Counted from the first letter of the stretch, positions 6,003 through 14,448 are shown. The stretch: DNA of 14,448 nt from Bacteroidota bacterium (GCA_003242315.1 QGUY01000079.1:1-14448); one strand, 5' to 3'. The notes: generated by a model from the sequence alone, not told the origin. Translations and numbers: made by a program.

Positions 6003-7838
6003 CTACTTCCTCTTTCCCTTCTTCTTCGGCTGCTTCGCAGCACCCCCTGCGGCCGGCTTCGAAGACGACGCCTTCCGCGCTTCCTCGCTGGCCTTCATGG
6101 CTTCCTCGAGTTTGGCCATGAACTTTGATTTCTTTCCGCCACCGAGGTTGCGCTTGCGGTTTTCTTCGAGGATGGCCTTGATCTTTTCTTCATTGACAAA
6201 CCTGCGAATAATCGCCTGTTGTGCAAAGGTGACGAGGTTGGATATGAGGTAGTAGAAGGTAAGACCCGCCGAAAACGAGTTGAGGACGAAGAAGAACACC
6301 AGCGGCATAATGTACGACATCGACTTCATCGGCCCCTGTACTGACGACAACTGATTGTTTTGCCACGTATATATCAGCGTCGAAATCGTCATCAGCAACG
6401 TGAAGAGGCTGATGTGATTTCCTAGCATGGGTATCGAAAAGCCAAAACGGATGACGGAGTCGTAAGTCGACAGATCTTCCGCCCACAACAGCGGTTGCTG
6501 GCGCAGTTCTATGCTCGCCGGGAACAGATAAAACATGGCGAACAGAATCGGCATCTGCAGCAATACCGGTATACAGCCACTGATAGGATTCACACCTACC
6601 TGCTGGTACAGCTTGAGTTGCTCCTGCTGGACTTTGGTCATGTCGTCGCCGTGCTTTTCCTTGATCGCGTCCAACTCCGGCTTGAGCACCTTCATCTTTG
6701 CCATGCTCAGGTAAGAGCGGTAGGAGAGTGGCGCGAGAACAAGCTTAAGCAAGAGGACAAGCACGATGATGATCAGCCCGTAGTTGCCGATGTGCAGCGT
6801 CAGGAAGTGAAACACCGGGAAGATGACAAACTTGTTCACCCAGTATACCGGCGCAAAGCCAAGGTATACGTTGCGTGAAAACTTTTCAGCGACCTTTCCT
6901 ATTTCCTGGTAATCGTTGGGACCCAAATAATAGGTGAATCGGGCCGCGCCAGTCGCGAGGTCGGCTTTTGGAATACCCAGTTGTACCGAAGCTTTCTCAA
7001 CAATAGATGTATCCTCTGGATTCGAGGTAATTGACAACACCGAGTTATGGAATGCCTTATCAGCGATTAGCGAGGCAAGGAAATACTTTTGCTTGATGGC
7101 AATCCACTGAATGGGATCCGACAGCGTCTCGGAGTCGTCAGAACGTTCGGAAAGATGATCGAAACCATCGATTTCTGAGTAGTAATTGATCGTGGTGTTG
7201 TTCCGCGTGTCAGTAAGGTCTTTCTCCGTCGGGAACATGGTGTGGTCCCAGCGGAAGGTGAGCTGATCGCCGGTGATTGCGTCTGCGAATCTGTTGTTGA
7301 TGAGTTCGTAGCGAATGCGGTAACCACGGTCGGGTATTGTATACCGATGAGCGAGTGATGTTCCGTCGCTCAGCCGCAATGTATAGGTCAGAATGGTACT
7401 GTCGCCATTTCGTTCTTTTTGTACATCGTAAAACAGATCGTACAGATCGATTTCACGACCGTTGTGTGTTGTCGTGAGGCTGAATGTGGTTGAATTCGGC
7501 CGGATGAGGATCAGCGGTTCCTTGTAGTAGGTCTTGTAGTTACGGAGTTCGAGTTCCTGGATGACGCCGCCCTGGCTGCTGAAAGCTATGTTCAGGTCTT
7601 CGGTTTCAACTCGGGTAATTGACGGCGTGCCGCGCATGAATTCAGAGATTTCGCCATACTGAGCCACGAGTACGCTGTCGGGAACCTGCGGCTGCCGTAC
7701 AGTCGAGTCCGTGCTGACAACACCGGGCGCTGGCGTTTCCGCCGTTTGGGGCGGGGGAGGCGTAGGCGAAAACAGATAAAAGTAGACGATTAGCAGTACT
7801 GCGATGAGTGTCAGGCCGATTGCTGAATTCCGATCCAT
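6003..7838 (-). CDS. yidC: Membrane protein insertase YidC
   Basis: This 611-residue protein inserts and folds inner-membrane proteins, alone or with SecYEG. An N-terminal anchor (about 5-23) and a Pro-rich linker lead into the periplasmic beta-supersandwich domain (about 70-320). The conserved YidC/Oxa1 core follows, with membrane segments at about 328-349, 353-372, 421-440, 466-490 and 506-540. The signature YQQVGVNPISGCIPVLLQMP is at 411-430. After the last helix, a cytoplasmic tail (about 546-611) is very rich in Lys/Arg and ends PKKKGKRK, fitting a ribosome-contact tail. Length and architecture are those of Gram-negative, Bacteroidota-type YidC. It follows pyrG by 83 bases on the same strand with no clear promoter between, so co-transcription is possible. 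Confidence 0.97.
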   Translation of the reverse strand: MDRNSAIGLTLIAVLLIVYFYLFSPTPPPPQTAETPAPGVVSTDSTVRQPQVPDSVLVAQYGEISEFMRGTPSITRVETEDLNIAFSSQGGVIQELELRNYKTYYKEPLILIRPNSTTFSLTTTHNGREIDLYDLFYDVQKERNGDSTILTYTLRLSDGTSLAHRYTIPDRGYRIRYELINNRFADAITGDQLTFRWDHTMFPTEKDLTDTRNNTTINYYSEIDGFDHLSERSDDSETLSDPIQWIAIKQKYFLASLIADKAFHNSVLSITSNPEDTSIVEKASVQLGIPKADLATGAARFTYYLGPNDYQEIGKVAEKFSRNVYLGFAPVYWVNKFVIFPVFHFLTLHIGNYGLIIIVLVLLLKLVLAPLSYRSYLSMAKMKVLKPELDAIKEKHGDDMTKVQQEQLKLYQQVGVNPISGCIPVLLQMPILFAMFYLFPASIELRQQPLLWAEDLSTYDSVIRFGFSIPMLGNHISLFTLLMTISTLIYTWQNNQLSSVQGPMKSMSYIMPLVFFFVLNSFSAGLTFYYLISNLVTFAQQAIIRRFVNEEKIKAILEENRKRNLGGGKKSKFMAKLEEAMKASEEARKASSSKPAAGGAAKQPKKKGKRK

Positions 7839-7856
7839 TCTTTGTTCTTATGCGAT

Positions 7857-7890
7857 CCCGCGATTACTCGTTAGTAGCGGCTTTCGCGGG
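7857..7890. other. Nested inverted repeat in the pyrG-yidC gap
   Basis: CCCGCG (7857-7862) pairs with CGCGGG (7885-7890), and TACT pairs with AGTA around CGTT inside it. Both flanking genes are on the minus strand, where the hairpin is not followed by a U-tract, so it does not look like an intrinsic terminator for pyrG. It may affect yidC mRNA processing or have no role. Confidence 0.35.
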
Positions 7891-7921
7891 TTTATTACGT
7901 GTACACAATTCAGGAATACTC

Positions 7922-9550
7922 CTATCCATTGACGGTCTTCGATTTCTTATAGTTGATGGCCGCCTCCACGAATTTAACAAACAAGGGATGCGGGTTGAGG
8001 ACCGTACTCTTTAGTTCAGGGTGAAACTGGACGCCGATGAACCACGGATGGTCCTTCAGCTCTACGACTTCAACGAGTCCGGATTCCGGGTTAACGCCCA
8101 CCGCCTTTAATCCGGCTTCCTCGATGTCATTCAGGTATTTATTGTTGAATTCATAGCGGTGGCGGTGACGCTCATGAATGATAGACTCGCCGTAAATATT
8201 GTACGCCTTGCTGCCTTTTTTCAGACGACAGGCGTAGGCACCGAGACGCATGGTACCGCCTTTCTCCGTCACCTTCTTTTGCTCTTCCATCAGGTCGATA
8301 ACCGGGTGACGGGTGTTGGGATCAAGCTCCGTGGAGCTGGCGCCGTGGAGTTTCAGCACATTGCGGGCGAACTCGATGACGGCACACTGCATGCCCAGGC
8401 ACACGCCAAAGAAAGGGATCTTTTGTTCCCGTACATACCGTATGGCCTCGATCTTGCCCTCCATCCCCCGCTCGCCAAATCCCGGTGCAACGAGAATCCC
8501 GTCAAGACCCGCAAGTATGTCCTCACAGGTTTCGGGATTGATTTCCTCAGACGAGATCCATTTCACATTAACCTTGCAATCGTTCTGCGCGCCGGCATGC
8601 ACAAAGGCTTCGTTGATCGACTTATACGAATCCGGAAGGGAGACATACTTGCCTACAAGTCCGATGTTGACTTCTTCGGTCGGATTCTTCAGTCGTCCCA
8701 GGAATTCCTTCCAGTGATCCAGGTCGGGATCCTTACGAGACGAAACCTTAAGTTTGGCAAGAACGCGCTCGTCGAGTTTCTCCTTTTTCATCAGGAGCGG
8801 TACATCGTATATAGAGTCAGCGTCAATCGCCTCAATGACTGAGTTCAGGTGAACGTTGCAGAACAGGGCCAGCTTCTTCCGAAGCTCCAATGGCAGCGGG
8901 CGTTCCGTTCTGCAGGCAAGCACATCGGGTTGAATTCCTGCTTCAAGAAGTTGTTTGACTGAGTGCTGTGTAGGTTTGGTTTTCAGCTCTTTAGCTGCTT
9001 TGAGGTAGGGTATCAGTGTAAGGTGAACCACGAGGGCATTATTCGGACCGAGATCCCAGCGAACCTGCCGAACAGCTTCGAGAAAGGGTAGTGATTCGAT
9101 GTCACCAACACAACCTCCGATCTCCGTGATAATGAAGTCGTATTCACCACTCTCACCGAGGAGGAAGATGTTGCGCTTTATCTCATCGGTGATGTGCGGC
9201 ACCACCTGAACGGTCTTTCCCAGATATTCCCCCTTGCGTTCCTTGGTGATGACATTGTTATAGATTCTGCCTGTCGTTACGTTGTTGGCCTGGGACGTGC
9301 AGATGTTGAGAAACCGTTCGTAGTGTCCGAGGTCGAGGTCCGTTTCGGCGCCGTCATCAGTTACGTAACACTCACCATGCTCATACGGGTTGAGTGTGCC
9401 TGGATCAATGTTGATGTAGGGGTCAAACTTCTGGATCGTAACCCTGAATCCGCGCGCCTGCAGGAGCTTTCCAAGCGAGGCGGAAATAATGCCTTTTCCC
9501 AGCGACGACGTGACACCCCCGGTTACAAAAATATACTTTGCTGATGCCAT
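7922..9550 (-). CDS. pyrG: CTP synthase (glutamine-hydrolysing)
   Basis: This 542-residue enzyme aminates UTP to CTP using ATP and glutamine. The N-terminal synthetase half has KYIFVTGGVTSSLGKG (P-loop region, 5-20), QKFDPYINIDPGTLNP at 40-55, HGECYVTDDGAETDLDLGHY at 58-77 and ITEIGGCVGDIES at 141-153. The C-terminal class I glutamine amidotransferase half has PGFGERG (oxyanion region, 356-362), GVCLGMQ with nucleophile Cys384, and QFHPE with His510 and Glu512. Starts at 9559 (MGPMASAK) and 9550 (MASAK) are both possible. 9550 is preferred because MASAKYIFVTGG is the usual N-terminus, and the promoter-like element at 9570-9577 would leave only about 5 leader bases for 9559. Confidence 0.97.
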   Translation of the reverse strand: MASAKYIFVTGGVTSSLGKGIISASLGKLLQARGFRVTIQKFDPYINIDPGTLNPYEHGECYVTDDGAETDLDLGHYERFLNICTSQANNVTTGRIYNNVITKERKGEYLGKTVQVVPHITDEIKRNIFLLGESGEYDFIITEIGGCVGDIESLPFLEAVRQVRWDLGPNNALVVHLTLIPYLKAAKELKTKPTQHSVKQLLEAGIQPDVLACRTERPLPLELRKKLALFCNVHLNSVIEAIDADSIYDVPLLMKKEKLDERVLAKLKVSSRKDPDLDHWKEFLGRLKNPTEEVNIGLVGKYVSLPDSYKSINEAFVHAGAQNDCKVNVKWISSEEINPETCEDILAGLDGILVAPGFGERGMEGKIEAIRYVREQKIPFFGVCLGMQCAVIEFARNVLKLHGASSTELDPNTRHPVIDLMEEQKKVTEKGGTMRLGAYACRLKKGSKAYNIYGESIIHERHRHRYEFNNKYLNDIEEAGLKAVGVNPESGLVEVVELKDHPWFIGVQFHPELKSTVLNPHPLFVKFVEAAINYKKSKTVNG

Positions 9551-9569
9551 AGGTCCCATTAGCCGGGCA

Positions 9570-9577
9570 CAAAGGTA
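9570..9577 (-). promoter_or_regulatory. Probable -7 element (TACCTTTG) of pyrG
   Basis: Minus-strand 9577-9570 is TACCTTTG, matching TAnnTTTG. The implied start of transcription, near 9565, gives a leader of about 14 bases to the ATG at 9550. The TTTAAAC-type heptamer array occupies the position where a -33 element would be. Confidence 0.5.
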
Positions 9578-9579
9578 GG

Positions 9580-9600
9580 TTAAAAGTTTAAAGTTTAAAG
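9580..9600. repeat. Heptamer tandem repeat TTTAAAG (3 copies) upstream of pyrG
   Basis: The plus strand reads TTAAAAG, TTTAAAG, TTTAAAG. The array begins 3 bases upstream of the pyrG -7-like element, overlapping its spacer and -33 zone. Confidence 0.75.
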
Positions 9601-9981
9601 GTCGACAATGCCGTCAGCGCGCCAAAAAACGCGCCCGGTAGCCTGAAATGACACCCTGATGTGTCCGGCATCGTGTGGGATCATCATTGCTGGGGCACTT
9701 GATGAAATCTCCTCAAGCTGTCTTTTCTGACAGTATTATAACATGCTAATTGAAGAATTACTTTAACAATATTTTTAAGTCGTTTTGGCTCATTTCGGGG
9801 CGATCCGGTAAGCGCCTTGACCCGGCGTTTCGGCGGCGGTTTGAAACGCCTCATTCTGATTACAGTTCACTCATCGAAACGTTCAGTTTTGAGGCAACCC
9901 TGGGGGGTTCCCTTTTCACTAAGGACGCCATTCATGAGTGTCCTATAGTGGCTTTGATCGGGTTTCCGGAATTGATTTGAG
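9601..9981. other. Divergent intergenic region and likely structured leader of the PKD-protein gene
   Basis: I see no credible gene in these 381 bases. They hold several small inverted repeats: GCGCG/CGCGC (about 9616-9632), GACAC/GTGTC (9650-9665), CTGTC/GACAG (9718-9733), GGCGTTTC/GAAACGCC (9824-9850), AACCC/GGGTT (9896-9909) and AGGAC/GTCCT (9922-9944). An AT-rich tract at about 9733-9780 is the likeliest promoter zone for the downstream gene, though no exact TAnnTTTG was found on the plus strand. The closest are CAGTTTTG (9884-9891) and TGGCTTTG (9949-9956), each one base off. Confidence 0.4.
9824..9850 (+). other. 8-bp perfect stem-loop in the leader of the PKD-protein gene
   Basis: GGCGTTTC (9824-9831) and GAAACGCC (9843-9850) pair perfectly around an 11-base loop containing GGCGGCGG. 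There is no U-tract after it. The right arm also belongs to GCCTCA (9848-9853), which could pair with TGAGGC (9890-9895), so the two folds exclude each other. Confidence 0.45.
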
Positions 9982-12900
9982 ATGGGCCCGAAGCGTCAAT
10001 TTTTCCTCCTGTTGACATTGCTGATGTCGGTTTTCGCGACCGGCGTTAGCGCACAGTCGTGTTTTATGGAACCTGGCTTCCAGTTCCTTACCAGCAGCCG
10101 GGGTTGCGCGCCTTTTACCGTCCAGATTGAAACGCTCTTCCTTGAATCGACACCCGGTACGGTATACTATGTCAACTGGGGTGACGGCACTCCCGAGGAA
10201 GTCTATGTGCAGAATAACTCCACGGGAGTAATCCTTACGCACACATATCCCAACTCGCCGATCACTTGTGGTTACGATGTAATCATCGACGCGGAGAACG
10301 GCTGTAATCCGCGGGGTAGCGTGGTGCCGGTAACCACCCAGGTTATTGTCTGGACCAATGACGTGATCTCAATCGATCCGGGTGAGTTTCGCGTCTGCCA
10401 GGGCTTTGCCGCCAGTCTGAACTTTGTGGACAATAGCGACTGGAACTGTTTCCCGCGGGCCACTCGCGAAAACAACGACCCGCGCTGGATACAGTGGATC
10501 TACGGTACAGGTAACCCGGCAAATCAAATCCCTGGCATGCGCGTCAACGGTGCGACGCCCGGAGCGTTCCCTTATTATGATCCCGCACCCGGCCGCAATC
10601 CGATATACCCGGTAACATCACCCGGCCAGGTCAGCCTTAGCATCGATGTGCCGGTTACAACACCCGCTGACATCGGTAAGGAATTCGAAGTGACCCTGAG
10701 GAACTGGAACCAGTGTAACCCATACGACAACGTTCTAAGCGATGGTAACCCTTTCAATCCTGTAAGTGGTGATATAGCCAACGGCGACAACGCACCGCAG
10801 GTCACCACGGGACGTGTGGTGATCGTGCCGGCTCCTCAGCCTGACTTCCTCACGCGCGCAGGCAACGCCGCAGGCCCGGTTCAGACCGTATTCTGTATTG
10901 ACGAGGATATCTATTTCGACAACGAGACCCCGCCCATTTCTGGCGCGAACTTTCAGTATCGGTGGGAATTTTATGATAACAGCACAGGTGCCGGGTCGCC
11001 GATTTCGACGAGTACGCAACCTAATCCAACCTTTGCTTACAGTACATCAGGACAAAAATTGGTACGACTCCGTGTTCGCGATGCCAATGCGGCGGGGAGT
11101 TGTGAGTCGGTAGTCGACCGCGTCATCACGATATCTCCATCGCTGACGGCGCGTATCAGGATTACGGACCTGGCCAACAACGTTATTTCTACGGACTTCT
11201 GCCAGGAACCTGCAGCGCCTTTGACCACATTCGATGCCCGCTTTCACGACGACTCCTTCGGTACGGCTACTCCGACAACACGGTACCGCTGGGAGTTCTT
11301 TGATGAAAACAATACAATGGTCTTCGAAGCGCCTTCTGGCGGAGCATTTTCCAGCACGCCGCTCGGACCATTCGACAGGGCATTTACCAATAAGGGTATA
11401 TACCGCGTGCGTCTCAGAATCCGCGATGACGTAACTACGTGTGAATCGGTTGATGAAGTCACGGTCAGGGTTTTAGAAAAACCCGTGCCCGCGTTTACGT
11501 TTAACCGCGTCTGTGAAGACGACGCGATGAGTTTTTCTGAATCATCAACGCTCAATTCACTTCCGGGCTCGACCATTACATCGTGGGAGTGGGATATGAA
11601 CTATGACGGCACCTTCAACGGTGACCCTGTCCTGACAAACCAAAAGTCGTTCGACTATACCTTCCCAACGGCAGGTACGCATACAGTCGCCTTGCGAGTA
11701 ACTGCATCGCCCGGTGGTTGCAGCGCCATCCTCGCTCAGGATGTAATTGTTGACCCGGCGCCGCTGGCGACTTTTACGCCGAGCACTACGGCCGGATGTA
11801 GTGTGCTGAGTCTTACGCTCACCAATACCGCCGTCGCAAGCCAGCCTGTCACCGTAGATCGCTACATCTGGGAGGTGGATGATGGCGGGGGGTTTGTTGT
11901 CGACTCGGTGCAACGCCCGACAGACCCCACGTTTACCGATCAGTATGTGATGTACCTGGACAACCACGGTACTACCGATAAAGTATACCAGGTCCGACTG
12001 CGGGCCATTAGCGACAATGACTGTGAGAGTGTTTCCGCTCCTGTCGCGATAACCGTATTTCCCGGGCCGAAGTCAGGCTTCATTTCCGTGAACTATTCGC
12101 CTTTCGACGATAACTGCTCGCCACAGGAGGTCGACTTCACTGTAGACGCTGAAACCCAGTCGCTCAATCCTACTGACTATACCTGGACGGTAAGCGACAA
12201 CAATGGCGTGCTGGATGTCATCAGCACGGGAACGACACCATCATTCAGCTACGAGTTCATAAACAATACCCAATCGATGAAGGACTTCCGTTTGTCGCTC
12301 CGGGCTACGCTTCCCAGCGCCTGCTACGGTGACTCAACACGGCTGATCCGAATCGCCCCGTTGCCGTCTTCTGCGTTTGAAGTTGATACCCTGTTGTTCG
12401 ACTGCGAAGTGATGAACCTTCGCTTTGAAGCCACGCAGAAAGGTCTCAGCGAATACGCCTGGGAAGTCAGCGTAAACGGCACGCTCATAACTGCATCAAC
12501 AGGTGCAAGCGACGTCTTTGAATACAACTTCAACCGCCTCACATCTCTTGATCAAAACGTAGAGGTCACACTCCGCACACGGAACCTGGCCAACTGCCAG
12601 AGTTCACTGACGATGCATCAGGTTACCGTGCCGCGACAGGTGGATGTTATCGCATTTTTTACTGCATCGCCCACAACGCAGTCGTGGCCCAATAATACCG
12701 TCAACCTGAACCCCGTCCTGGGACCCTGGGAGTACCACTGGGATTTTGGCGATGGCACGACGTCGTCCAACCCTTCAGTCGGCCATCACATGTATGCGGC
12801 TGAGGGAACATATGTAATTACCCTTACCGTGTCTGATGGCGCATGTATGGCTCAGCATGTGCAGTCGGTGACCATTAGCCCGGTGCCTCCGATAGTTGAC

Positions 12901-13698
12901 TTTACATATAACCCCAGTGAGGGCTGTGCTCCGCTCACGGTGACGTTTACTAATCTGTCGCTGTACGCCGATCCAATGACATACGTCTGGGATTTTGGGG
13001 AGGATGGAGCTACATCACATGAGGTTAACCCAACTTACACTTACCGCAAGGAAGGCAAGAAGACAGTGACGCTCACGGCGTCCAACGCTTCAGGCGAAGT
13101 GGTGTCGGTCACCAAGACAGATATTATTGAGGTGCATCCGCCGGTGAGCGCATATTTCAACATAAGACCAACCGTTGTTCAGGTTCCAGGTGGGAGGGTA
13201 GAGACCGATAACCAGAGTGTTGGCGCAACCAGCTACCTGTGGGATTTTGGTGATGGCACAACCTCCACGGAGTTCGAGCCAAAACATGTCTACAACGATC
13301 CTGGCGATGGAACCTTTGACATCTCGCTCATCGCCTACAACGACTTTGGATGTACAGATACCCTCAAGCTTGAAGGTGTGATACACGTAGTGGAGGGTGG
13401 TCGTTTGCTGATCCCCAACGCATTCTCGCCTGACCCGTCTGGTCCGGGGGGAGGAAACTCCGGCGGCAACATAAACGACGTTTTCCTGCCAATTATGGAA
13501 GGAGTTACCGAATTCCAGATGCTGGTGTTCAACCGGTGGGGTGAACTGTTGTTTGAGACGCGGGACCCCAATCACGGATGGGATGGATATTATAAAGGAC
13601 AACTGTGTCAGCAGGATGTCTATGTATACAAAATACTGGCGAAGTTCAGCGACGGACAGACAGTGACACGGATAGGGGATATCAACTTGCTGCGATGA
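9982..13698 (+). CDS. Large secreted PKD/Ig-like repeat protein with type B T9SS C-terminal sorting domain
   Basis: This 1238-residue protein has a signal peptide (about 1-24, ending GVSA before Q). Then come about ten beta-sandwich modules of roughly 100 residues. The last three are textbook PKD domains with WDFGDGTTSS (920-929), WDFGEDGATS (1003-1012) and WDFGDGTTST (1087-1096); an N-terminal NWGDGTPEE (65-73) is also PKD-like. The middle modules are more diverged and carry paired cysteines. Residues about 1140-1238 form a gliding-motility-associated (CHU_C/type B) sorting domain: LLIPNAFSP, NINDVFLP, FNRWGELLFE, GWDGYYKG, DVYVYKI and a final GDINLLR. Such domains direct export through the type IX secretion system and retention at, or release from, the cell surface. 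A PorP/SprF gene overlaps its end. An adhesin or gliding-related role is plausible, but the ligand is unknown. Confidence 0.93.
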   Translation: MGPKRQFFLLLTLLMSVFATGVSAQSCFMEPGFQFLTSSRGCAPFTVQIETLFLESTPGTVYYVNWGDGTPEEVYVQNNSTGVILTHTYPNSPITCGYDVIIDAENGCNPRGSVVPVTTQVIVWTNDVISIDPGEFRVCQGFAASLNFVDNSDWNCFPRATRENNDPRWIQWIYGTGNPANQIPGMRVNGATPGAFPYYDPAPGRNPIYPVTSPGQVSLSIDVPVTTPADIGKEFEVTLRNWNQCNPYDNVLSDGNPFNPVSGDIANGDNAPQVTTGRVVIVPAPQPDFLTRAGNAAGPVQTVFCIDEDIYFDNETPPISGANFQYRWEFYDNSTGAGSPISTSTQPNPTFAYSTSGQKLVRLRVRDANAAGSCESVVDRVITISPSLTARIRITDLANNVISTDFCQEPAAPLTTFDARFHDDSFGTATPTTRYRWEFFDENNTMVFEAPSGGAFSSTPLGPFDRAFTNKGIYRVRLRIRDDVTTCESVDEVTVRVLEKPVPAFTFNRVCEDDAMSFSESSTLNSLPGSTITSWEWDMNYDGTFNGDPVLTNQKSFDYTFPTAGTHTVALRVTASPGGCSAILAQDVIVDPAPLATFTPSTTAGCSVLSLTLTNTAVASQPVTVDRYIWEVDDGGGFVVDSVQRPTDPTFTDQYVMYLDNHGTTDKVYQVRLRAISDNDCESVSAPVAITVFPGPKSGFISVNYSPFDDNCSPQEVDFTVDAETQSLNPTDYTWTVSDNNGVLDVISTGTTPSFSYEFINNTQSMKDFRLSLRATLPSACYGDSTRLIRIAPLPSSAFEVDTLLFDCEVMNLRFEATQKGLSEYAWEVSVNGTLITASTGASDVFEYNFNRLTSLDQNVEVTLRTRNLANCQSSLTMHQVTVPRQVDVIAFFTASPTTQSWPNNTVNLNPVLGPWEYHWDFGDGTTSSNPSVGHHMYAAEGTYVITLTVSDGACMAQHVQSVTISPVPPIVDFTYNPSEGCAPLTVTFTNLSLYADPMTYVWDFGEDGATSHEVNPTYTYRKEGKKTVTLTASNASGEVVSVTKTDIIEVHPPVSAYFNIRPTVVQVPGGRVETDNQSVGATSYLWDFGDGTTSTEFEPKHVYNDPGDGTFDISLIAYNDFGCTDTLKLEGVIHVVEGGRLLIPNAFSPDPSGPGGGNSGGNINDVFLPIMEGVTEFQMLVFNRWGELLFETRDPNHGWDGYYKGQLCQQDVYVYKILAKFSDGQTVTRIGDINLLR

Positions 13699-14448
13699 GG
13701 AGATTGTGTACGATATTGTTGTTGATCCTGAACGCCGCAGTCTTTGCGCAGGATCCGGAATTCTCGCAGTACTATGCTGCACCGTTGAATCTTAATCCGG
13801 CTTTTGCAGGTACGGCTACCGACCACCGTCTTACGGCAAACTACAGGAACCAGTGGCCCAGTGTCGCCAATGGCTTCGTCACGTATGCCCTCAGTTATGA
13901 TTATAATCTTTCAGATCTGAACAGTGGACTGGGATTCATGATCCTTACAGACCGTGCAGGTTCAGCGAACCTTCGGTCGACAACCGTGAACTTCCAGTAT
14001 TCATACAAAGTCAATTTCAACCGCAAGCTGATACTCTCCACCGGTCTCAACTTCGGTATTGGTTTCAGGGGCATTGATTACAACAAACTCGTTTTTGGAG
14101 ACCAGCTCTCCTTTAATTCCGATTCCAATACACCCACGATCGACCCCATTGTTGGGACCATCGAAAACTCCAAATACTTCGACTTTGGGGCGGGGATGTT
14201 GATGTATAGCAGGACATTCTGGATGGGCTTCGCTGCACAGCACCTTAATCGTCCCAACCGTTCCCTTCTGGAAGACCAGGAGGCGGAAATCCCTATGAAG
14301 TTTACGGTTCATGGTGGTGTGCGGATACCGTTGTATCATGGCCCGTTCAAGAAGGAGCGCGTCGCAGCCATTGCGCCCTCGTTCATTTATAAACAACAAG
14401 GCAACTTCGATCAACTGCACCCCGAAGCGTATTTCTGGTATGAACCCG
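13695..14448 (+). CDS. PorP/SprF family T9SS-associated outer-membrane protein (runs off right edge)
   Basis: The ATG at 13695 overlaps the stop of the PKD-protein gene (ATGA), and the frame is open for 251 codons to the window end. The family is usually about 300-350 residues, so the C-terminus is missing. A signal peptide (about 1-18, ending AVFA before Q) is followed by the family hallmark DPEFSQYYAAPLNLNPAFAG (20-39), then NYRNQWPS (49-56) and alternating beta-strand sequence such as GLGFMILTDRAG and LSTGLNFGIGFRG. PorP/SprF proteins act with T9SS substrates bearing type B sorting domains; SprF is needed for SprB on the Flavobacterium johnsoniae surface. The overlap suggests that it serves the adjacent PKD protein. 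Confidence 0.92.
   Translation, partial: MRRLCTILLLILNAAVFAQDPEFSQYYAAPLNLNPAFAGTATDHRLTANYRNQWPSVANGFVTYALSYDYNLSDLNSGLGFMILTDRAGSANLRSTTVNFQYSYKVNFNRKLILSTGLNFGIGFRGIDYNKLVFGDQLSFNSDSNTPTIDPIVGTIENSKYFDFGAGMLMYSRTFWMGFAAQHLNRPNRSLLEDQEAEIPMKFTVHGGVRIPLYHGPFKKERVAAIAPSFIYKQQGNFDQLHPEAYFWYEP

Noticed and set aside
8159..8842. 227-codon open frame antisense to pyrG
   Set aside because: It lies wholly inside the well-conserved pyrG coding sequence on the other strand and its translation resembles no family; it is a shadow frame.
9750..9980. Plus-strand frame of 76 codons with a TTG start just before the PKD-protein gene
   Set aside because: It has a rare start codon and no recognisable domain, no Shine-Dalgarno and unremarkable composition, and it crosses several strong hairpins. 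It is better explained as leader. A short coding leader cannot be wholly excluded.
13090..13782. 230-codon minus-strand frame antisense to the end of the PKD gene and the start of the porP-like gene
   Set aside because: Both plus-strand genes are clear by domain content, and the antisense translation has no recognisable features.

Overview
The window looks like chromosomal DNA of a member of the Bacteroidota, most likely a Cytophagales-type gliding or surface-associated bacterium. This rests on five things: (1) a PorP/SprF-type protein next to a large PKD-repeat protein with a type B type IX secretion (T9SS) sorting domain; (2) a DUF5683 gene between parB and dapB; (3) the Bacteroidota form of LepB, DapB and YidC; (4) promoter-like TAnnTTTG elements; (5) little Shine-Dalgarno sequence in front of genes. 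No tRNA, rRNA, CRISPR array, insertion sequence or prophage gene was seen.

Layout. Positions 1-664 (minus strand) hold apaG followed directly by the start of a SAM-methyltransferase-like gene that leaves the window. Divergent from it is ung (825-1487, plus). Ung converges on a minus-strand operon, parA-parB-DUF5683-dapB-lepB (5794 down to 1630), in which three of the four junctions are 4-base ATGA overlaps. The ung/lepB convergence (1488-1629) carries two octamer arrays in opposite orientation that form a 19-bp inverted repeat. Upstream of parA, 5795-6002 is a repeat-dense intergenic region with a promoter-like element, two helically phased CGTGGAAC repeats, a consensus DnaA box, one octamer array and two heptamer arrays. 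Next come yidC (7838-6003) and pyrG (9550-7922), also minus. The 9560-9981 gap is divergent, with a heptamer array and promoter at the pyrG end and a hairpin-rich stretch at the other. On the plus strand, 9982-13698 encodes a 1238-residue secreted multi-domain protein, overlapped by 4 bases by a PorP/SprF-family gene that runs off the right edge.

How the genes work together. Most are housekeeping: uracil repair, chromosome partitioning, lysine/diaminopimelate synthesis, signal peptide cleavage, membrane protein insertion and CTP synthesis. The right-hand pair is the accessory part: an exported protein probably carried out by the T9SS, with a translationally coupled outer-membrane PorP/SprF partner.

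The most unusual signals are the short tandem repeats with 7- or 8-base period, found only in non-coding gaps, and the repeated cysteine-pair modules in the secreted protein. I did not find a clearly new multi-gene system.
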